From positions 124,001 to 188,000 of the forward strand of contig NZ_JAGQEE010000006.1 in the NCBI RefSeq assembly GCF_018304945.1: a DNA stretch of 64,000 bases, written 5' to 3'. Origin of the DNA: Collimonas humicola. GTDB lineage: Bacteria; Pseudomonadota; Gammaproteobacteria; Burkholderiales; Burkholderiaceae_D. The translations under genes were made by a program, and so were the position numbers. Below, piece after piece: positions 26,678 to 36,486 of this stretch (its first letter is position 1; every line of letters begins with the position of its first letter). The notes below the pieces were generated by a model. That model worked only from the letters and a program-made list of their open reading frames with translations. It was not told the DNA's origin and searched no databases.

Positions 26678-29600
26678 ATGACGACACCGCAATTTATTCA
26701 TCTCCGCCTCCACTCTGAGTATTCCATCGTCGATGGCCTGGTGCGCATCGACGACGTAGTGAAAGCAGCAGCCAGCGACGGCCAGGCCGCGCTCGGCATC
26801 TCCGACCTGGCTAACCTGTTCGGCATGGTCAAGTTCTACAAAGCTGCGCGCGGCAAGGGCATCAAGCCGATTATCGGCTGCGATGTCTGGATCACCAATG
26901 ACGACGAACGCGACAAGCCGTCGCGCTTGCTGCTGCTGGTCAAGAATCGCAGCGGCTATCTGCAGCTGTGCGAACTGTTGTCGCGCGCCTGGCTGGAAAA
27001 CCTGCACCGCGGCCGCGCTGAAATCCGCACCGAATGGCTGGCAGGTCTCAAGGATCACGGAAATGGCGGCAACGGCCTGATTGCCTTGTCTGGCGCCCAC
27101 TTCGGCGATATCGGTATGGCCATCGACAACGGCAACCTGGAAGCGGCCGAGCGCTGCATCCAGCGCTGGCAGAATATTTTCCCGGACAATTTTTATGTAG
27201 AGGTGCAGCGCGCCGAACAGCCGAACATGGAAGCGCATGTGCGCCAGGCGGTGGCGCTGGCGGCGAAGTTCGGCGTGCCGGTGGTCGCCACCCATCCAAC
27301 CCAGTTCCTGGACAAGGAAGAATTTATCGCGCATGAAGCGCGCACCTGTATCGCCGAAGGCGAGATGCTGGCGAATGCGCGCCGCGTGCGCCGCTTCAAT
27401 GTCCAGCAATCGTTCAAGTCGCAGGCCGAGATGGCTGAGCTGTTTGCGGACATGCCGGCGGCCCTGCAGAATTCGATTGAAATCGCCAAACGCTGCAACC
27501 TGACCCTGCAGCTGGGCAAGCCGCAACTGCCGGATTTTCCGACGCCAGACGGCATGACGATTGGCGAATTCCTGATACAGCAATCGCAGGAAGGCCTGGA
27601 GCTGCGCCTGGTACATCTGTTCCCGGACGAAGCCAAGCGTGAGCAGCAACGCCAGCGCTACCAGGACCGCCTCAAGTTTGAAACCGACACCATCATCAAG
27701 ATGGGTTTCCCCGGCTACTTCCTGATCGTTGCCGAGTTTATCCGCTGGGCCAAGCAGAATGGCGTGCCGGTCGGGCCGGGACGGGGTTCCGGCGCCGGCT
27801 CGCTGGTCGCCTATTCACTGCAGATCACCGATCTGGATCCACTCAAATACAATCTGCTGTTCGAGCGTTTCCTCAACCCGGAACGGGTATCGATGCCCGA
27901 CTTCGATATCGACTTTTGCCAGGAGGGGCGCGACCGCGTCATCCAGCACGTCAAGGATTTGTACGGCAAGGATGCGGTATCGCAGATCGCCACCTTCGGC
28001 ACCATGGCTGCCAAGGGTGCGATCCGCGACGTCGGCCGCGTGCTCGACTTCGGCTACAACTTTTGCGACGGCATTTCCAAGCTGATCCCTTTCAAGCCCG
28101 GCAAGCACGTGACGATCGCCGACGCGATCCAGGAAGAGCCGATGCTGGCCGAGCGCCTCGAAAACGAGGAAGAGGTCAAGCAGCTGCTCAACCTGGCCCA
28201 GCAGGTCGAAGGCATCGCCCGCAACATCGGCATGCACGCTGGCGGCGTCCTGATCGCGCCGGGCAAGCTCACCGATTTCTGCCCCCTCTATACGCAGGGC
28301 GGCGATGCCGGCGTGGTCTCGCAATACGACAAGGACGATGTCGAAGCGGTCGGCCTGGTGAAGTTCGACTTCTTGGGTCTGACCACCTTGACGATCCTCG
28401 ATCGGGCGGTGCGCTACATCAAGCAGCTCGATCCCGCCATGGCCGATTTCAGCCTGGAGAAACTGCCGCTCAACGACCGTGCCTCCTATGAGCTGCTGAC
28501 CGCTGCCAAAACAGTCGCCGTGTTCCAGCTGGAAAGCCGCGGCATGCAAGGCATGCTGAAAGATGCGCGGCCGGATCGCTTTGAAGACATTATCGCGCTG
28601 GTGGCCTTGTACCGGCCGGGTCCGATGGACCTGATTCCCGATTTCTGCAAGCGCAAGCACGGCGAGCGCTTCGACTATCCGGATCCGCGCACCGAGGGCA
28701 TCTTGTCCGAAACCTACGGCATCATGGTGTATCAGGAGCAGGTGATGCAGATGGCGCAGGTGGTCGGCGGCTACTCGCTCGGCGGCGCCGATTTGCTGCG
28801 GCGGGCGATGGGTAAGAAAAAAGCGGAAGAGATGGCCGAGCATCGCCAGATTTTCCGCGACGGCGCGGCCAAGGACGGCCTGAGCGAAGCCAAGGCCGAC
28901 GAGATTTTCGACTTGATGGAAAAGTTTGCGGGCTACGGCTTCAACAAGTCGCACGCTGCCGCTTACGCATTGCTGTCTTACCATACCGCCTACCTCAAGG
29001 CACATCACCCCGCCGCGTTCATGGCCGCCAACTTGTCGCTGGCGATGGACGACACGGAAAAGATCAAGATCCTGGTGGAAGATTCGCTGGTCATCTGCAA
29101 GCTGACCCTGCTGCCGCCGGACATCAATCTGTCGGACTACCGTTTCACGCCGGAAGGCGAACCCGGCAAGAAGGCGACTTTCATCCGCTACGGCCTCGGC
29201 GCCGTCAAAGGTTCGGGACAGAATGCGATTGAAGCCATCATCGCCGCCCGCCAGGAAAAGCCCTTTGTCGACCTCTTCGATTTCTGCCTGCGCGTGGACA
29301 AGCGCCAGATCAATCGCCGCACCATTGAGTCGCTGATACGCGCCGGCGCTTTCGACTGTTTCAAGGTCGACCGCGGGATCCTGCTGGCTTCAGTGCCGCG
29401 TGCGATGGAAGCGGCCGACCAGAAGCTGGCGTCTGCCAATCAGGTGAGCCTGTTCGGCGGCGACGACAGCGATCTGGAAGCGCCCATCGAATATGTGCAG
29501 GCGACGCCATGGACCGATAAACAGAAACTGACGGAAGAGAAGAGCGCGCTCGGCTTCTATCTGTCGGGACACCTGTTCCATGCCTACGCCGCCGAAGCGC

Positions 29601-30148
29601 GCCGTTTTGCGCGCACGCCGCTCGGCAGCCTGGAACCGTCGCGCGAACCGCGCACACTGGCAGGCATCATTTCCGGCTTGCGGACGCAGATGACCCAGCG
29701 CGGAAAAATGATGATCGTCACCTTGGATGACGGCAGCGCGACGCTTGACGTCACTGTGTACAACGAGCAGTTCGAACCGAACAAGGCGTTTTTCAAGGAA
29801 GACGAATTCCTGGTGGTGCAGGGCAAGGTCTCGGAAGACCGTTTCAACGGCGGTTTGCGGGTTTCTGCTGAAAAGGTGATGGATATTGCCACTGCGCGGA
29901 TTCATTATGGCCGCCAGTTCGTGTTGTCGCTGGTCTCCGGCGAGCAGGCGATGGATGCCGCGCTGCTGAAGAGCGTGCTGGCGCCGCATCGTACGGACAA
30001 CGGCCTGCCGCTGACCTTGCGCTATGCCGGCAACGGCGTCGCCTGTGAAATCATGCTGGGCGATGACTGGCGAGTCGCGCCCAACGATGAGTTGCAGGGA
30101 TCGCTGGTGGAAAAATTGGGCAAGGAGTCGGTAGCGATTGAATACTAA
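26678..30148 (+). CDS. dnaE: DNA polymerase III alpha subunit
   Basis: A 1156-residue replicative polymerase, close to the 1160 of E. coli. It starts with the PHP domain ('[21 protein letters not shown]'). The polymerase palm carries '[16 protein letters not shown]' and the catalytic PDFDID at 407-412 (Asp408, Asp410). Tandem helix-hairpin-helix, OB-fold and tau-binding regions follow. It is the single chromosomal-type dnaE seen here. ATG 26678 has no strong ribosome site. The O-antigen ligase gene begins 33 bp downstream. Confidence 0.98.
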   Translation: MTTPQFIHLRLHSEYSIVDGLVRIDDVVKAAASDGQAALGISDLANLFGMVKFYKAARGKGIKPIIGCDVWITNDDERDKPSRLLLLVKNRSGYLQLCELLSRAWLENLHRGRAEIRTEWLAGLKDHGNGGNGLIALSGAHFGDIGMAIDNGNLEAAERCIQRWQNIFPDNFYVEVQRAEQPNMEAHVRQAVALAAKFGVPVVATHPTQFLDKEEFIAHEARTCIAEGEMLANARRVRRFNVQQSFKSQAEMAELFADMPAALQNSIEIAKRCNLTLQLGKPQLPDFPTPDGMTIGEFLIQQSQEGLELRLVHLFPDEAKREQQRQRYQDRLKFETDTIIKMGFPGYFLIVAEFIRWAKQNGVPVGPGRGSGAGSLVAYSLQITDLDPLKYNLLFERFLNPERVSMPDFDIDFCQEGRDRVIQHVKDLYGKDAVSQIATFGTMAAKGAIRDVGRVLDFGYNFCDGISKLIPFKPGKHVTIADAIQEEPMLAERLENEEEVKQLLNLAQQVEGIARNIGMHAGGVLIAPGKLTDFCPLYTQGGDAGVVSQYDKDDVEAVGLVKFDFLGLTTLTILDRAVRYIKQLDPAMADFSLEKLPLNDRASYELLTAAKTVAVFQLESRGMQGMLKDARPDRFEDIIALVALYRPGPMDLIPDFCKRKHGERFDYPDPRTEGILSETYGIMVYQEQVMQMAQVVGGYSLGGADLLRRAMGKKKAEEMAEHRQIFRDGAAKDGLSEAKADEIFDLMEKFAGYGFNKSHAAAYALLSYHTAYLKAHHPAAFMAANLSLAMDDTEKIKILVEDSLVICKLTLLPPDINLSDYRFTPEGEPGKKATFIRYGLGAVKGSGQNAIEAIIAARQEKPFVDLFDFCLRVDKRQINRRTIESLIRAGAFDCFKVDRGILLASVPRAMEAADQKLASANQVSLFGGDDSDLEAPIEYVQATPWTDKQKLTEEKSALGFYLSGHLFHAYAAEARRFARTPLGSLEPSREPRTLAGIISGLRTQMTQRGKMMIVTLDDGSATLDVTVYNEQFEPNKAFFKEDEFLVVQGKVSEDRFNGGLRVSAEKVMDIATARIHYGRQFVLSLVSGEQAMDAALLKSVLAPHRTDNGLPLTLRYAGNGVACEIMLGDDWRVAPNDELQGSLVEKLGKESVAIEY

Positions 30149-30181
30149 CCAGATGTTGCCAAATATTGCCGACAACAACTT

Positions 30182-31465
30182 ATGAGTAAAAAGCACTTTG
30201 CACTAATTTTGGAGAAAAATTTGTCGTCTTATTTCAAATGGCCAGTGTTCTTAGCCATTGTGCTGTTTCCAGCCTTATCAATCTCGTTACACAATGTCGG
30301 AAACGCATGTTTGTTCTCGTTGTTATTACTAGCGATTGTTGCCGGAGTGTGCCGATATAAACCGATGGACATAGAATTCAGTCAATTGCTGAAAGACTAT
30401 TGGCCGCTACATCTCGCGATGGCTTCTTTGGTTATTGCGGTATTCCTGAACCAGCTTTTGACAGGAAAATTCGCTGTAAAGTATTACGATACGGCGCTCA
30501 GAATCGGCTTGTTCGCACCGGTATTGTGGATTGTGCTGGCACTACCGTTGAACTATTTGAAAAAGATACAGTGGGCGTTTGTGTTGGGAGCAGTTCTTGC
30601 TGTGATCAAGATCCATCTTCTGACAACAGGGGGGACTATGCGCCCTCAGAATATAGGTTTTTTGGCGACCATTCCATTTTCTGACATGGCGTTGCTGTTT
30701 GGCGTCATCGCTTTGGTTTCGATAGGCTGGAACAATCTTGACGAAAAACTGGCCTTACTGCTGAAAGTTGTAGCTTGTGGTGCCGGCATATATGTCACGA
30801 TTTTGTCCCAGACCAGAGGCAGCTGGCTTGCGATCCCGGTTTTCGCTGTGACCGCCCTTATGTTGCTTAGGAATATACGTATTCGCTACAGACTGACGAT
30901 TCTTGTGATTACGCTGGTAGCGCTGGGAACAGTATTTACCTGCAGCGACGTGGTTAAAACCAGAATCGCCGCCGCCAAGTCAGATATGACTCAGTATGCC
31001 GACCAGGAAAACACCGACACTTCATTGGGTGTTCGCCTGCAACTTTGGCGGGCATCATGGGAGCTGTTCAAAGAAAACCCGGTTGTAGGTGTAGGCCGAG
31101 AGAATTTCAGCGATGGCTTGGAGTCTCTGGCAGCGCGCAACGTCATTACGCCGCTGGCCACTTCCTTTTCGCACTCGCACAATGAAATCCTGTTCAATAT
31201 GGCGATCCTGGGCGTGTTCGGCTTGTTGGCGATCCTGTCGATTTACCTGGTGCCTGGCTATTACTTCGCCAGGGAACTGCGGAATCCGGACAGCATAGTA
31301 AGAACAGCTGCCGGTATGGGCCTGGTTCTTTGCTTGGGCTTTTTCGTCTTCGGCCTGACCGACATGATGTTTTTCTGGAGCGTATTGGGCGGTGTGTATA
31401 GCATGAGCGTCGCGGCATTTTTTGCTTGCATCATAAAGCGTAAAAAAGAATTGAAAGCAGCCTGA
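30182..31465 (+). CDS. waaL: O-antigen ligase (WaaL/Wzy_C family)
   Basis: A 427-residue protein with about 11-12 hydrophobic segments and a large periplasmic loop between roughly residues 255 and 330. Family motifs in or near the loop are 'SQTRGSWLA', 'NPVVGVGRENF' and 'FSHSHNEILFNMAILGVFG'; the loop Arg and His residues are those needed by WaaL ligases. It would transfer O-polysaccharide from undecaprenyl carrier to lipid A-core on the periplasmic side. The 5' half is visibly richer in A/T than the flanking dnaE and msbA. The assignment as ligase rather than Wzy polymerase is favoured by the adjacent msbA and core glycosyltransferases. Confidence 0.83.
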   Translation: MSKKHFALILEKNLSSYFKWPVFLAIVLFPALSISLHNVGNACLFSLLLLAIVAGVCRYKPMDIEFSQLLKDYWPLHLAMASLVIAVFLNQLLTGKFAVKYYDTALRIGLFAPVLWIVLALPLNYLKKIQWAFVLGAVLAVIKIHLLTTGGTMRPQNIGFLATIPFSDMALLFGVIALVSIGWNNLDEKLALLLKVVACGAGIYVTILSQTRGSWLAIPVFAVTALMLLRNIRIRYRLTILVITLVALGTVFTCSDVVKTRIAAAKSDMTQYADQENTDTSLGVRLQLWRASWELFKENPVVGVGRENFSDGLESLAARNVITPLATSFSHSHNEILFNMAILGVFGLLAILSIYLVPGYYFARELRNPDSIVRTAAGMGLVLCLGFFVFGLTDMMFFWSVLGGVYSMSVAAFFACIIKRKKELKAA

Positions 31466-31468
31466 CCG

Positions 31469-33226
31469 ATGAGCTCATCTTCCTATTTGACTTATTTCAA
31501 ACGTCTCGCAGTTCTGCACCGGCCTTATAAAAAGCGCCTGGTCTTTGGGCTGCTCGGGATGGTGGTGACGGCGGCGACGGAGCCGCTGGTAGCGTATATT
31601 TTCAAGGTGCTGCTGGACCACGGTTTTGTTGAAAAGCCTACCTTTCCACTGTGGCTGGTGCCGGTGGCGGTGATTGGCGCATTCGTCGCCCGCGGCGCTT
31701 CGACTTTCCTGACAACCTACATGACCAACTGGGTTTCGACCCGGGTGTTGAATACTCTGCGCCAGCAAATGTTCAACCGCATCCTGAACGTCTCGATCGA
31801 TTTTCATGCCACCCATACGGTAGGGCGCGTGATCAATTCGATCATGTTTGAAGTGCAGCAGATCATCGAAATGATCAGCAAGCTGTTTACGTCGATCGTG
31901 CGTTGCGTCCTGACTGTGGCGGGTTTGCTGGGCTATATGTTGTTTATCAGCTGGAAACTCACGATTGTTGCCTTGGTGCTGATGCCGCTGATGATCCTGG
32001 TGGTGCGCACCACGGCCAAGCGCTTGAAAAGGCTGAACAAGGATTCGCTGGACGTCAATGCTCAGCTGACCCAGGTCATCGAAGAAACCACGCGCGCCCA
32101 GCAGGTCATCAAGGTGTTCGGCGGCGAAGCCTATGAAAAGCGGCGCTTCGAGGAGTCGGCCGAGCATATCCGCCACTACAGCATGCGCATGACCAGCACT
32201 TTTGCCGCTACCGTGCCAGTTACGCAAATCATGATGGCTTGCGCAATGTCGGTGATGATCACGATGGGCTTGGTGCAGGCGAGCCACTCCCAGCTTACTG
32301 CCGGCGATTTCGTTTCCTTCTTGGCTGCCATGATCGCCCTGCAGGTACCGTTGAAGCAGCTGGCTGAAGTGAATGGCCCGTTGCAGCGAGGGATGGCCGC
32401 GGCGGAAGCGGTCTTCAAGCTGATCGACAGTCCGGTGGAACGCACCGGCGGCATAGAGCTGGATCGGCGGGCAATGGGAAAAATCGAATTTTCCAATGTC
32501 GGGTTTTCCTATCCAGGGCAGGACAAGCTTGCGCTGAAAGGCATCAACCTGAGCGTCGAACCCGGCGAAACCATCGCTTTTGTGGGTATGTCGGGAGGCG
32601 GGAAGTCGACTCTGGTGAACCTGATTCCCGGATTTTATTCCGTCACCGAAGGGCGCATCCTGCTGGATGATCTGCCTATCGAGGATATTTCGCTGCATAG
32701 CTTGCGGTCCCAGATCGCCATGGTGAGCCAGAACGTCGTGCTGTTCAACGACACGATCGCCGCCAATATTGCTTATGGCGACAGTGCGCCTGACCGTGCG
32801 CGCATCGAAGCGGCAGCCAAGGCAGCGCACCTGGAGGAAATGATCGCTGCTCTACCCGAGGGATATGAAACCCAGGTCGGCGATAATGGTTCGCGCCTGT
32901 CGGGCGGCCAGCGGCAACGGCTGGCGATGGCGCGCGCCATCTACAAGGATGCACCGATCCTGATCCTGGACGAAGCGACATCGGCGCTAGACAGCGAATC
33001 GGAGCGGGCGGTACAGGCTGCGCTGGATCAGCTGATGCAGGGCCGCACCACTTTCGTCATTGCCCACAGATTGTCCACCATTGAGCGTGCCAGCCGCATC
33101 GCTGTGCTGGCGAACGGCAGCATTGTTGAAATCGGCACGCATGACGAATTGTTGAGCAGGCAAGGGGCATACGCCAACCTATATCGCCTCCAGTTTTCCA
33201 AGGACGCGATGCATGTAGAGATGTAA
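31469..33226 (+). CDS. msbA: Lipid A export ABC transporter MsbA
   Basis: A 585-residue half-transporter with an N-terminal six-helix exporter domain (about 1-320) fused to an ATPase domain. Walker A is GMSGGGKS at 373-380, the signature is LSGGQRQR, and Walker B is 'ILILDEATSALD' with the D-loop. MsbA flips lipid A-core across the inner membrane as a homodimer. It follows the ligase gene with 3 bp between stop and start, and GT9 and GT8 genes follow. This arrangement supports lipopolysaccharide function over a drug exporter. Confidence 0.94.
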   Translation: MSSSSYLTYFKRLAVLHRPYKKRLVFGLLGMVVTAATEPLVAYIFKVLLDHGFVEKPTFPLWLVPVAVIGAFVARGASTFLTTYMTNWVSTRVLNTLRQQMFNRILNVSIDFHATHTVGRVINSIMFEVQQIIEMISKLFTSIVRCVLTVAGLLGYMLFISWKLTIVALVLMPLMILVVRTTAKRLKRLNKDSLDVNAQLTQVIEETTRAQQVIKVFGGEAYEKRRFEESAEHIRHYSMRMTSTFAATVPVTQIMMACAMSVMITMGLVQASHSQLTAGDFVSFLAAMIALQVPLKQLAEVNGPLQRGMAAAEAVFKLIDSPVERTGGIELDRRAMGKIEFSNVGFSYPGQDKLALKGINLSVEPGETIAFVGMSGGGKSTLVNLIPGFYSVTEGRILLDDLPIEDISLHSLRSQIAMVSQNVVLFNDTIAANIAYGDSAPDRARIEAAAKAAHLEEMIAALPEGYETQVGDNGSRLSGGQRQRLAMARAIYKDAPILILDEATSALDSESERAVQAALDQLMQGRTTFVIAHRLSTIERASRIAVLANGSIVEIGTHDELLSRQGAYANLYRLQFSKDAMHVEM

Positions 33227-33305
33227 TGCCGGCGGTCTTGAGCGTCATGCTTGAGACTGCAGCCAGCCTTCATCTGGAAATATCGTCAATAAGAAAAGAA
33301 ACCTC

Positions 33306-34421
33306 ATGACAGCACAACTCGTTCCAGACGAAATTCTAAAAAAAACAGACAAGATCCTGTTCATCGCCCACCTTGCTCTCGGTGACTTTACCTACCTGCA
33401 AAACTGTTTCCAGGCGTTTGCAAAGGCCTTCCCCCATATCAAGATCCACATCTGGGTGGACGAAGTGCGCCGCACCGGCAAAGCTGAAGCGTGGCCGTTC
33501 CTGAAGAAGTATGCCTTGTACGACTGGCTGGCTGAATGCCCCTTCGTTGAACGGATTTATCAGCAAACCTACAGCCCCGCCTTGTTCGAGCAATCGATCG
33601 CCGAAGCGCAGCGGCAAGATTATCCGCTGGTGGTGTCACTATCGACCTTGCGTCCGCCGATGTACGCCACGCTGGCGCGCCAGATCAGCCCGCGCGGCTT
33701 TGTCGCAGGGATGAAAAAACCCTTTGGAATGCTCGCCGTGCACAAGCGCCTGGCATATCGCAAGCTGGATGCCGCGCTCGATCCGGACCATGGCGTGCGC
33801 TCCGGCATGCATATCAGCGAGGTCTACGCCGGCTGGTTTCAGCAATTGTTCGGCATGCCTGCCGCCGGCGCCGAACGTTATCCCTTTGTGCAGATTCCGG
33901 AGCAATGGCAAAGCTATGCCCAAAACCAGCTGCGGGAATGGGGGTTCAAATATCAGGCGCAACCGGCGACCGGCAAGCTGCTGTTTATCAATCCGTACGC
34001 TAAGAACAACAAGCGCTGCTGGCCGCTGGAGCGCGTGGTCGAACTGGTGGCTGCCCTGAATCAGATGGACGCATGGCGCGGCGCGCATTTCATCGTCAAC
34101 GTGGTGCCGGAAGAGATGGCGCATGCGCAGCAGTTCTTTGCCCAGCATGCCGGGCAGCGGGTGCGCTTGTTCAGCGCCCAGGAAAATTTTTTCCAGTTGC
34201 CGGCGATACTGAGTGAATGCGATCTGATCGTATCGGTTGAAACCGCCGTGATGCATCTGGCTAACGCCGTGCACGTGCCGGTAGTGGCCCTGATGCGGCA
34301 AAAGAATCCAGAATGGGCGCCAATCGACCAGGAGCGCAGCGTGGTGATTGCCACCGCCAGCCGGCGTGACTGGGTGAAAGCGATTACCGTTGCCCAGGTA
34401 ACCGAGGTCTTGGGAAGGTGA
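33306..34421 (+). CDS. Glycosyltransferase family 9 (heptosyltransferase-like)
   Basis: A 371-residue cytoplasmic GT-B protein of family GT9. The N-terminal 'DKILFIAHLALGDFTYLQNC' corresponds to the usual 'ILxIRxxxxGDxxLTTP' start. The C-terminal donor domain shows 'LLFINPYAKNNKRCWPLERVVELV' and 'LSECDLIVSVETAVMHLANAVHVPVVALM', the sugar-nucleotide site. It would add heptose or a related sugar to the lipopolysaccharide core. It lies 79 bp after msbA and overlaps the GT8 gene by 4 nt (GTGA). The acceptor is unknown. Confidence 0.87.
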   Translation: MTAQLVPDEILKKTDKILFIAHLALGDFTYLQNCFQAFAKAFPHIKIHIWVDEVRRTGKAEAWPFLKKYALYDWLAECPFVERIYQQTYSPALFEQSIAEAQRQDYPLVVSLSTLRPPMYATLARQISPRGFVAGMKKPFGMLAVHKRLAYRKLDAALDPDHGVRSGMHISEVYAGWFQQLFGMPAAGAERYPFVQIPEQWQSYAQNQLREWGFKYQAQPATGKLLFINPYAKNNKRCWPLERVVELVAALNQMDAWRGAHFIVNVVPEEMAHAQQFFAQHAGQRVRLFSAQENFFQLPAILSECDLIVSVETAVMHLANAVHVPVVALMRQKNPEWAPIDQERSVVIATASRRDWVKAITVAQVTEVLGR

Positions 34422-35386
34422 CATCTGCGATGAATATGAATAGCGCAGCAGATGCTTCAGAGCCCTTGCATATTGCTTTTGGCGTAGATGCCAATTATTT
34501 TCTCGGCATGGGCGTCGCCATGGTATCGGTGCTGGAAAATAATCGCGGCCAGCCGTTGATTTTTCATGTCTTGACGCCGTCGATTTCCGACGAAAATGCC
34601 GCCAGGCTGCGCCAGCTCGAGGTGCGCTACGGGACCGAAATCAAGGTGCACATTATCGATCCGTCGATCTTCGACGAGTTCGCCGTTTTCCCCAGCTTCA
34701 GCCAGTATTCGGCGGCGATCTTCAGCCGGCTGCTGATCGCCGGTACGCTGCAGGGCGTCGCCGACAAGGTGCTTTACCTGGATGCGGACGTCGTCTGCCA
34801 GGGCAGCGTGGCGGAGCTGATGGCGATGGATATCGATGACGTTGTGGTGGCCGCGGTCGGCGACGTCGGCAGTATCGCGGAAAAGCAGATCGCAACCTTG
34901 CAGCTGTCGCACCAGCGGTATTTCAACTCTGGTGTCCTGTATATCAACGTCGACAAGTGGATGGCCAGCGATGTCTGGCACGGCGCGGTGAAGGCGATCC
35001 TGGGAACCAGCAAGAAATTTTCCTTCCCTGACCAGGATGCCCTGAACATTGTGCTGGATGGCCGCGCCAAGATCCTGCCGCCGAAGTTCAACTGGATGTA
35101 CGACTTGTTTGGCGAAACCTCCTCAGGCAAGAAGATTGCGAAAGAGGCGCTGTTCGTTCATTTTGTCGGCCGTCTGAAGCCGTGGCACAACTGGTGCTGC
35201 AATCCGGAAAACCAGCTGTTTCTCAAGTACAAGGCAATCTCGCCATGGGCAGACGCTGTTTTGCATCCGCCGAAAAACTACAAGGAAATCCGCATGTATT
35301 CGCAGGGCCTGCGCAAGTCAGGCCGCCAGCTGCAAGGCTGGCTCTGGTACGCTAGGTTCGTGCTGAACAAATTTACTTCCAGGTAG
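34418..35386 (+). CDS. Glycosyltransferase family 8, lipopolysaccharide type
   Basis: A 322-residue retaining GT-A glycosyltransferase of family GT8 (RfaJ/WaaJ-like). It begins 'HIAFGVDANYFLGMGVAMVSVLEN'. The metal-binding DxD is Asp122-Ala-Asp124 in 'VLYLDADVV', 'YFNSGVLYINVDKW' follows, and the third metal ligand is in 'HFVGRLKPW'. It would transfer glucose or galactose to core. The GTG start overlaps the GT9 stop; ATG 34430 is an alternative with GGGAAGG upstream. Its paralogue is the GT8 at 36487-37458. The stop lies 5 bp from the convergent GT9 stop. Confidence 0.9.
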   Translation: MTSAMNMNSAADASEPLHIAFGVDANYFLGMGVAMVSVLENNRGQPLIFHVLTPSISDENAARLRQLEVRYGTEIKVHIIDPSIFDEFAVFPSFSQYSAAIFSRLLIAGTLQGVADKVLYLDADVVCQGSVAELMAMDIDDVVVAAVGDVGSIAEKQIATLQLSHQRYFNSGVLYINVDKWMASDVWHGAVKAILGTSKKFSFPDQDALNIVLDGRAKILPPKFNWMYDLFGETSSGKKIAKEALFVHFVGRLKPWHNWCCNPENQLFLKYKAISPWADAVLHPPKNYKEIRMYSQGLRKSGRQLQGWLWYARFVLNKFTSR

Positions 35387-35391
35387 GCGTC

Positions 35392-36435
35392 TCAGGCATT
35401 GGCGGAGATCTGCTGCTCACGGCGTTTTTGATCCAGCCACTCCAGCACGATCGTTTCAACCTGCTCTGGCGTGATGGCGCGCATGCATTCGCAAGTCATG
35501 GCGTGCTTGATTTTGCAGCCGGCGCAGTTCACCGTTTGCGACAGGGACTGCGCGCGGCGTCCCAGCGCGCCCCAGCGGCCGGGATGCATCGAGCGCGCGG
35601 TAGGAAACAGGCCGATGGTGCGCTGGCCGAATGCCGCCGACATGTGCAGCGGACCGGTGCCGCTGGCGATCAGGCCGTCGGCGGCCTGGATGAAACAAGC
35701 CAGCTGCGCCAGCGTGAGCTGACCGCAGACATTGCTTACATTCGGCAACCGCAGCAGTTCCGGCGCATGCTCGGCCAGCCACTGGCCTTCAGCGGCGCTG
35801 CCGGTCACCCACACATGTACGTCAGGCTGCCGCTCCAGGGATCTGGCCAGTTGCACAAAATAGTCGCTCGGCCATTCGCGCCCGTGCCCATTCGATTTCG
35901 GGTGGAAGATCAGGTTGAAGCGATGCGGCTGCAGCATCTGGTCCAGTGCCGCCTCGTGCGGGATCTTGAAGTGATACATGGCTGGAATCTCAGCCAGTTT
36001 CGGCACATGCCTGATGCCGAGCGGACGCAGGTACTTGAAGTTAAGTTGCGCTTCGTGACTGTCGGAACCGCCGCGCGTAAAGTGCACCGGGCGATTGCAA
36101 TACCACCAGTTGAACCAGGTGCGATAGGCATTGCCGATGCGCACAGGCACGCGGGCCTTGCAGGCAGCGGCTGCCAGGCGCTTGTCGAGCTGCGCAAAGA
36201 TGACGGTATCGATATCCGATTGCGCAAAAAAGGCAGCCGGATCGCTCAGGCTTTCCATCTCTATCACGGCATCCACCGTCGTGCAGTAGCGCACCACCGA
36301 CGCTGCGTAAGCACGGCACAGGAAGCTGATTTTTATTTCAGGGAAGTGCTGCTTGATATACGCGGTAAGAGGGAGCGTGAGGACGACGTCGCCGATGTTA
36401 TCGGTGCGACAAATCAAGATATGCGAAATTGCCAT
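35392..36435 (-). CDS. Glycosyltransferase family 9 (heptosyltransferase)
   Basis: A 347-residue GT9 protein with the standard N terminus 'ISHILICRTDNIGDVVLTLPLTAYIKQHFP', and donor-domain motifs 'LIFHPKSNGHGREWPSDYFVQLA' and 'AADGLIASGTGPLHMSAAFGQRTIGLF'. It fits heptosyltransferases that add heptose to the inner core. A Cys-rich C-terminal segment (NCAGCKIKHAMTCECM, four Cys in 15 residues) is unusual and might bind a metal. The frame is open up to GTG 36486, but ATG 36435 matches the family; no good ribosome site is seen. It follows the second GT8 gene on the minus strand. Confidence 0.9.
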   Translation of the reverse strand: MAISHILICRTDNIGDVVLTLPLTAYIKQHFPEIKISFLCRAYAASVVRYCTTVDAVIEMESLSDPAAFFAQSDIDTVIFAQLDKRLAAAACKARVPVRIGNAYRTWFNWWYCNRPVHFTRGGSDSHEAQLNFKYLRPLGIRHVPKLAEIPAMYHFKIPHEAALDQMLQPHRFNLIFHPKSNGHGREWPSDYFVQLARSLERQPDVHVWVTGSAAEGQWLAEHAPELLRLPNVSNVCGQLTLAQLACFIQAADGLIASGTGPLHMSAAFGQRTIGLFPTARSMHPGRWGALGRRAQSLSQTVNCAGCKIKHAMTCECMRAITPEQVETIVLEWLDQKRREQQISANA

Positions 36436-36486
36436 GGTCAAATCGATTTGCAAAAAAGCTGGGTAAGGTGATCCCACAAGCGGCAC

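Noticed and set aside
31475-32830. 451-codon open frame antisense to msbA
   Set aside because: Shadow frame; msbA motifs are all on the plus strand.
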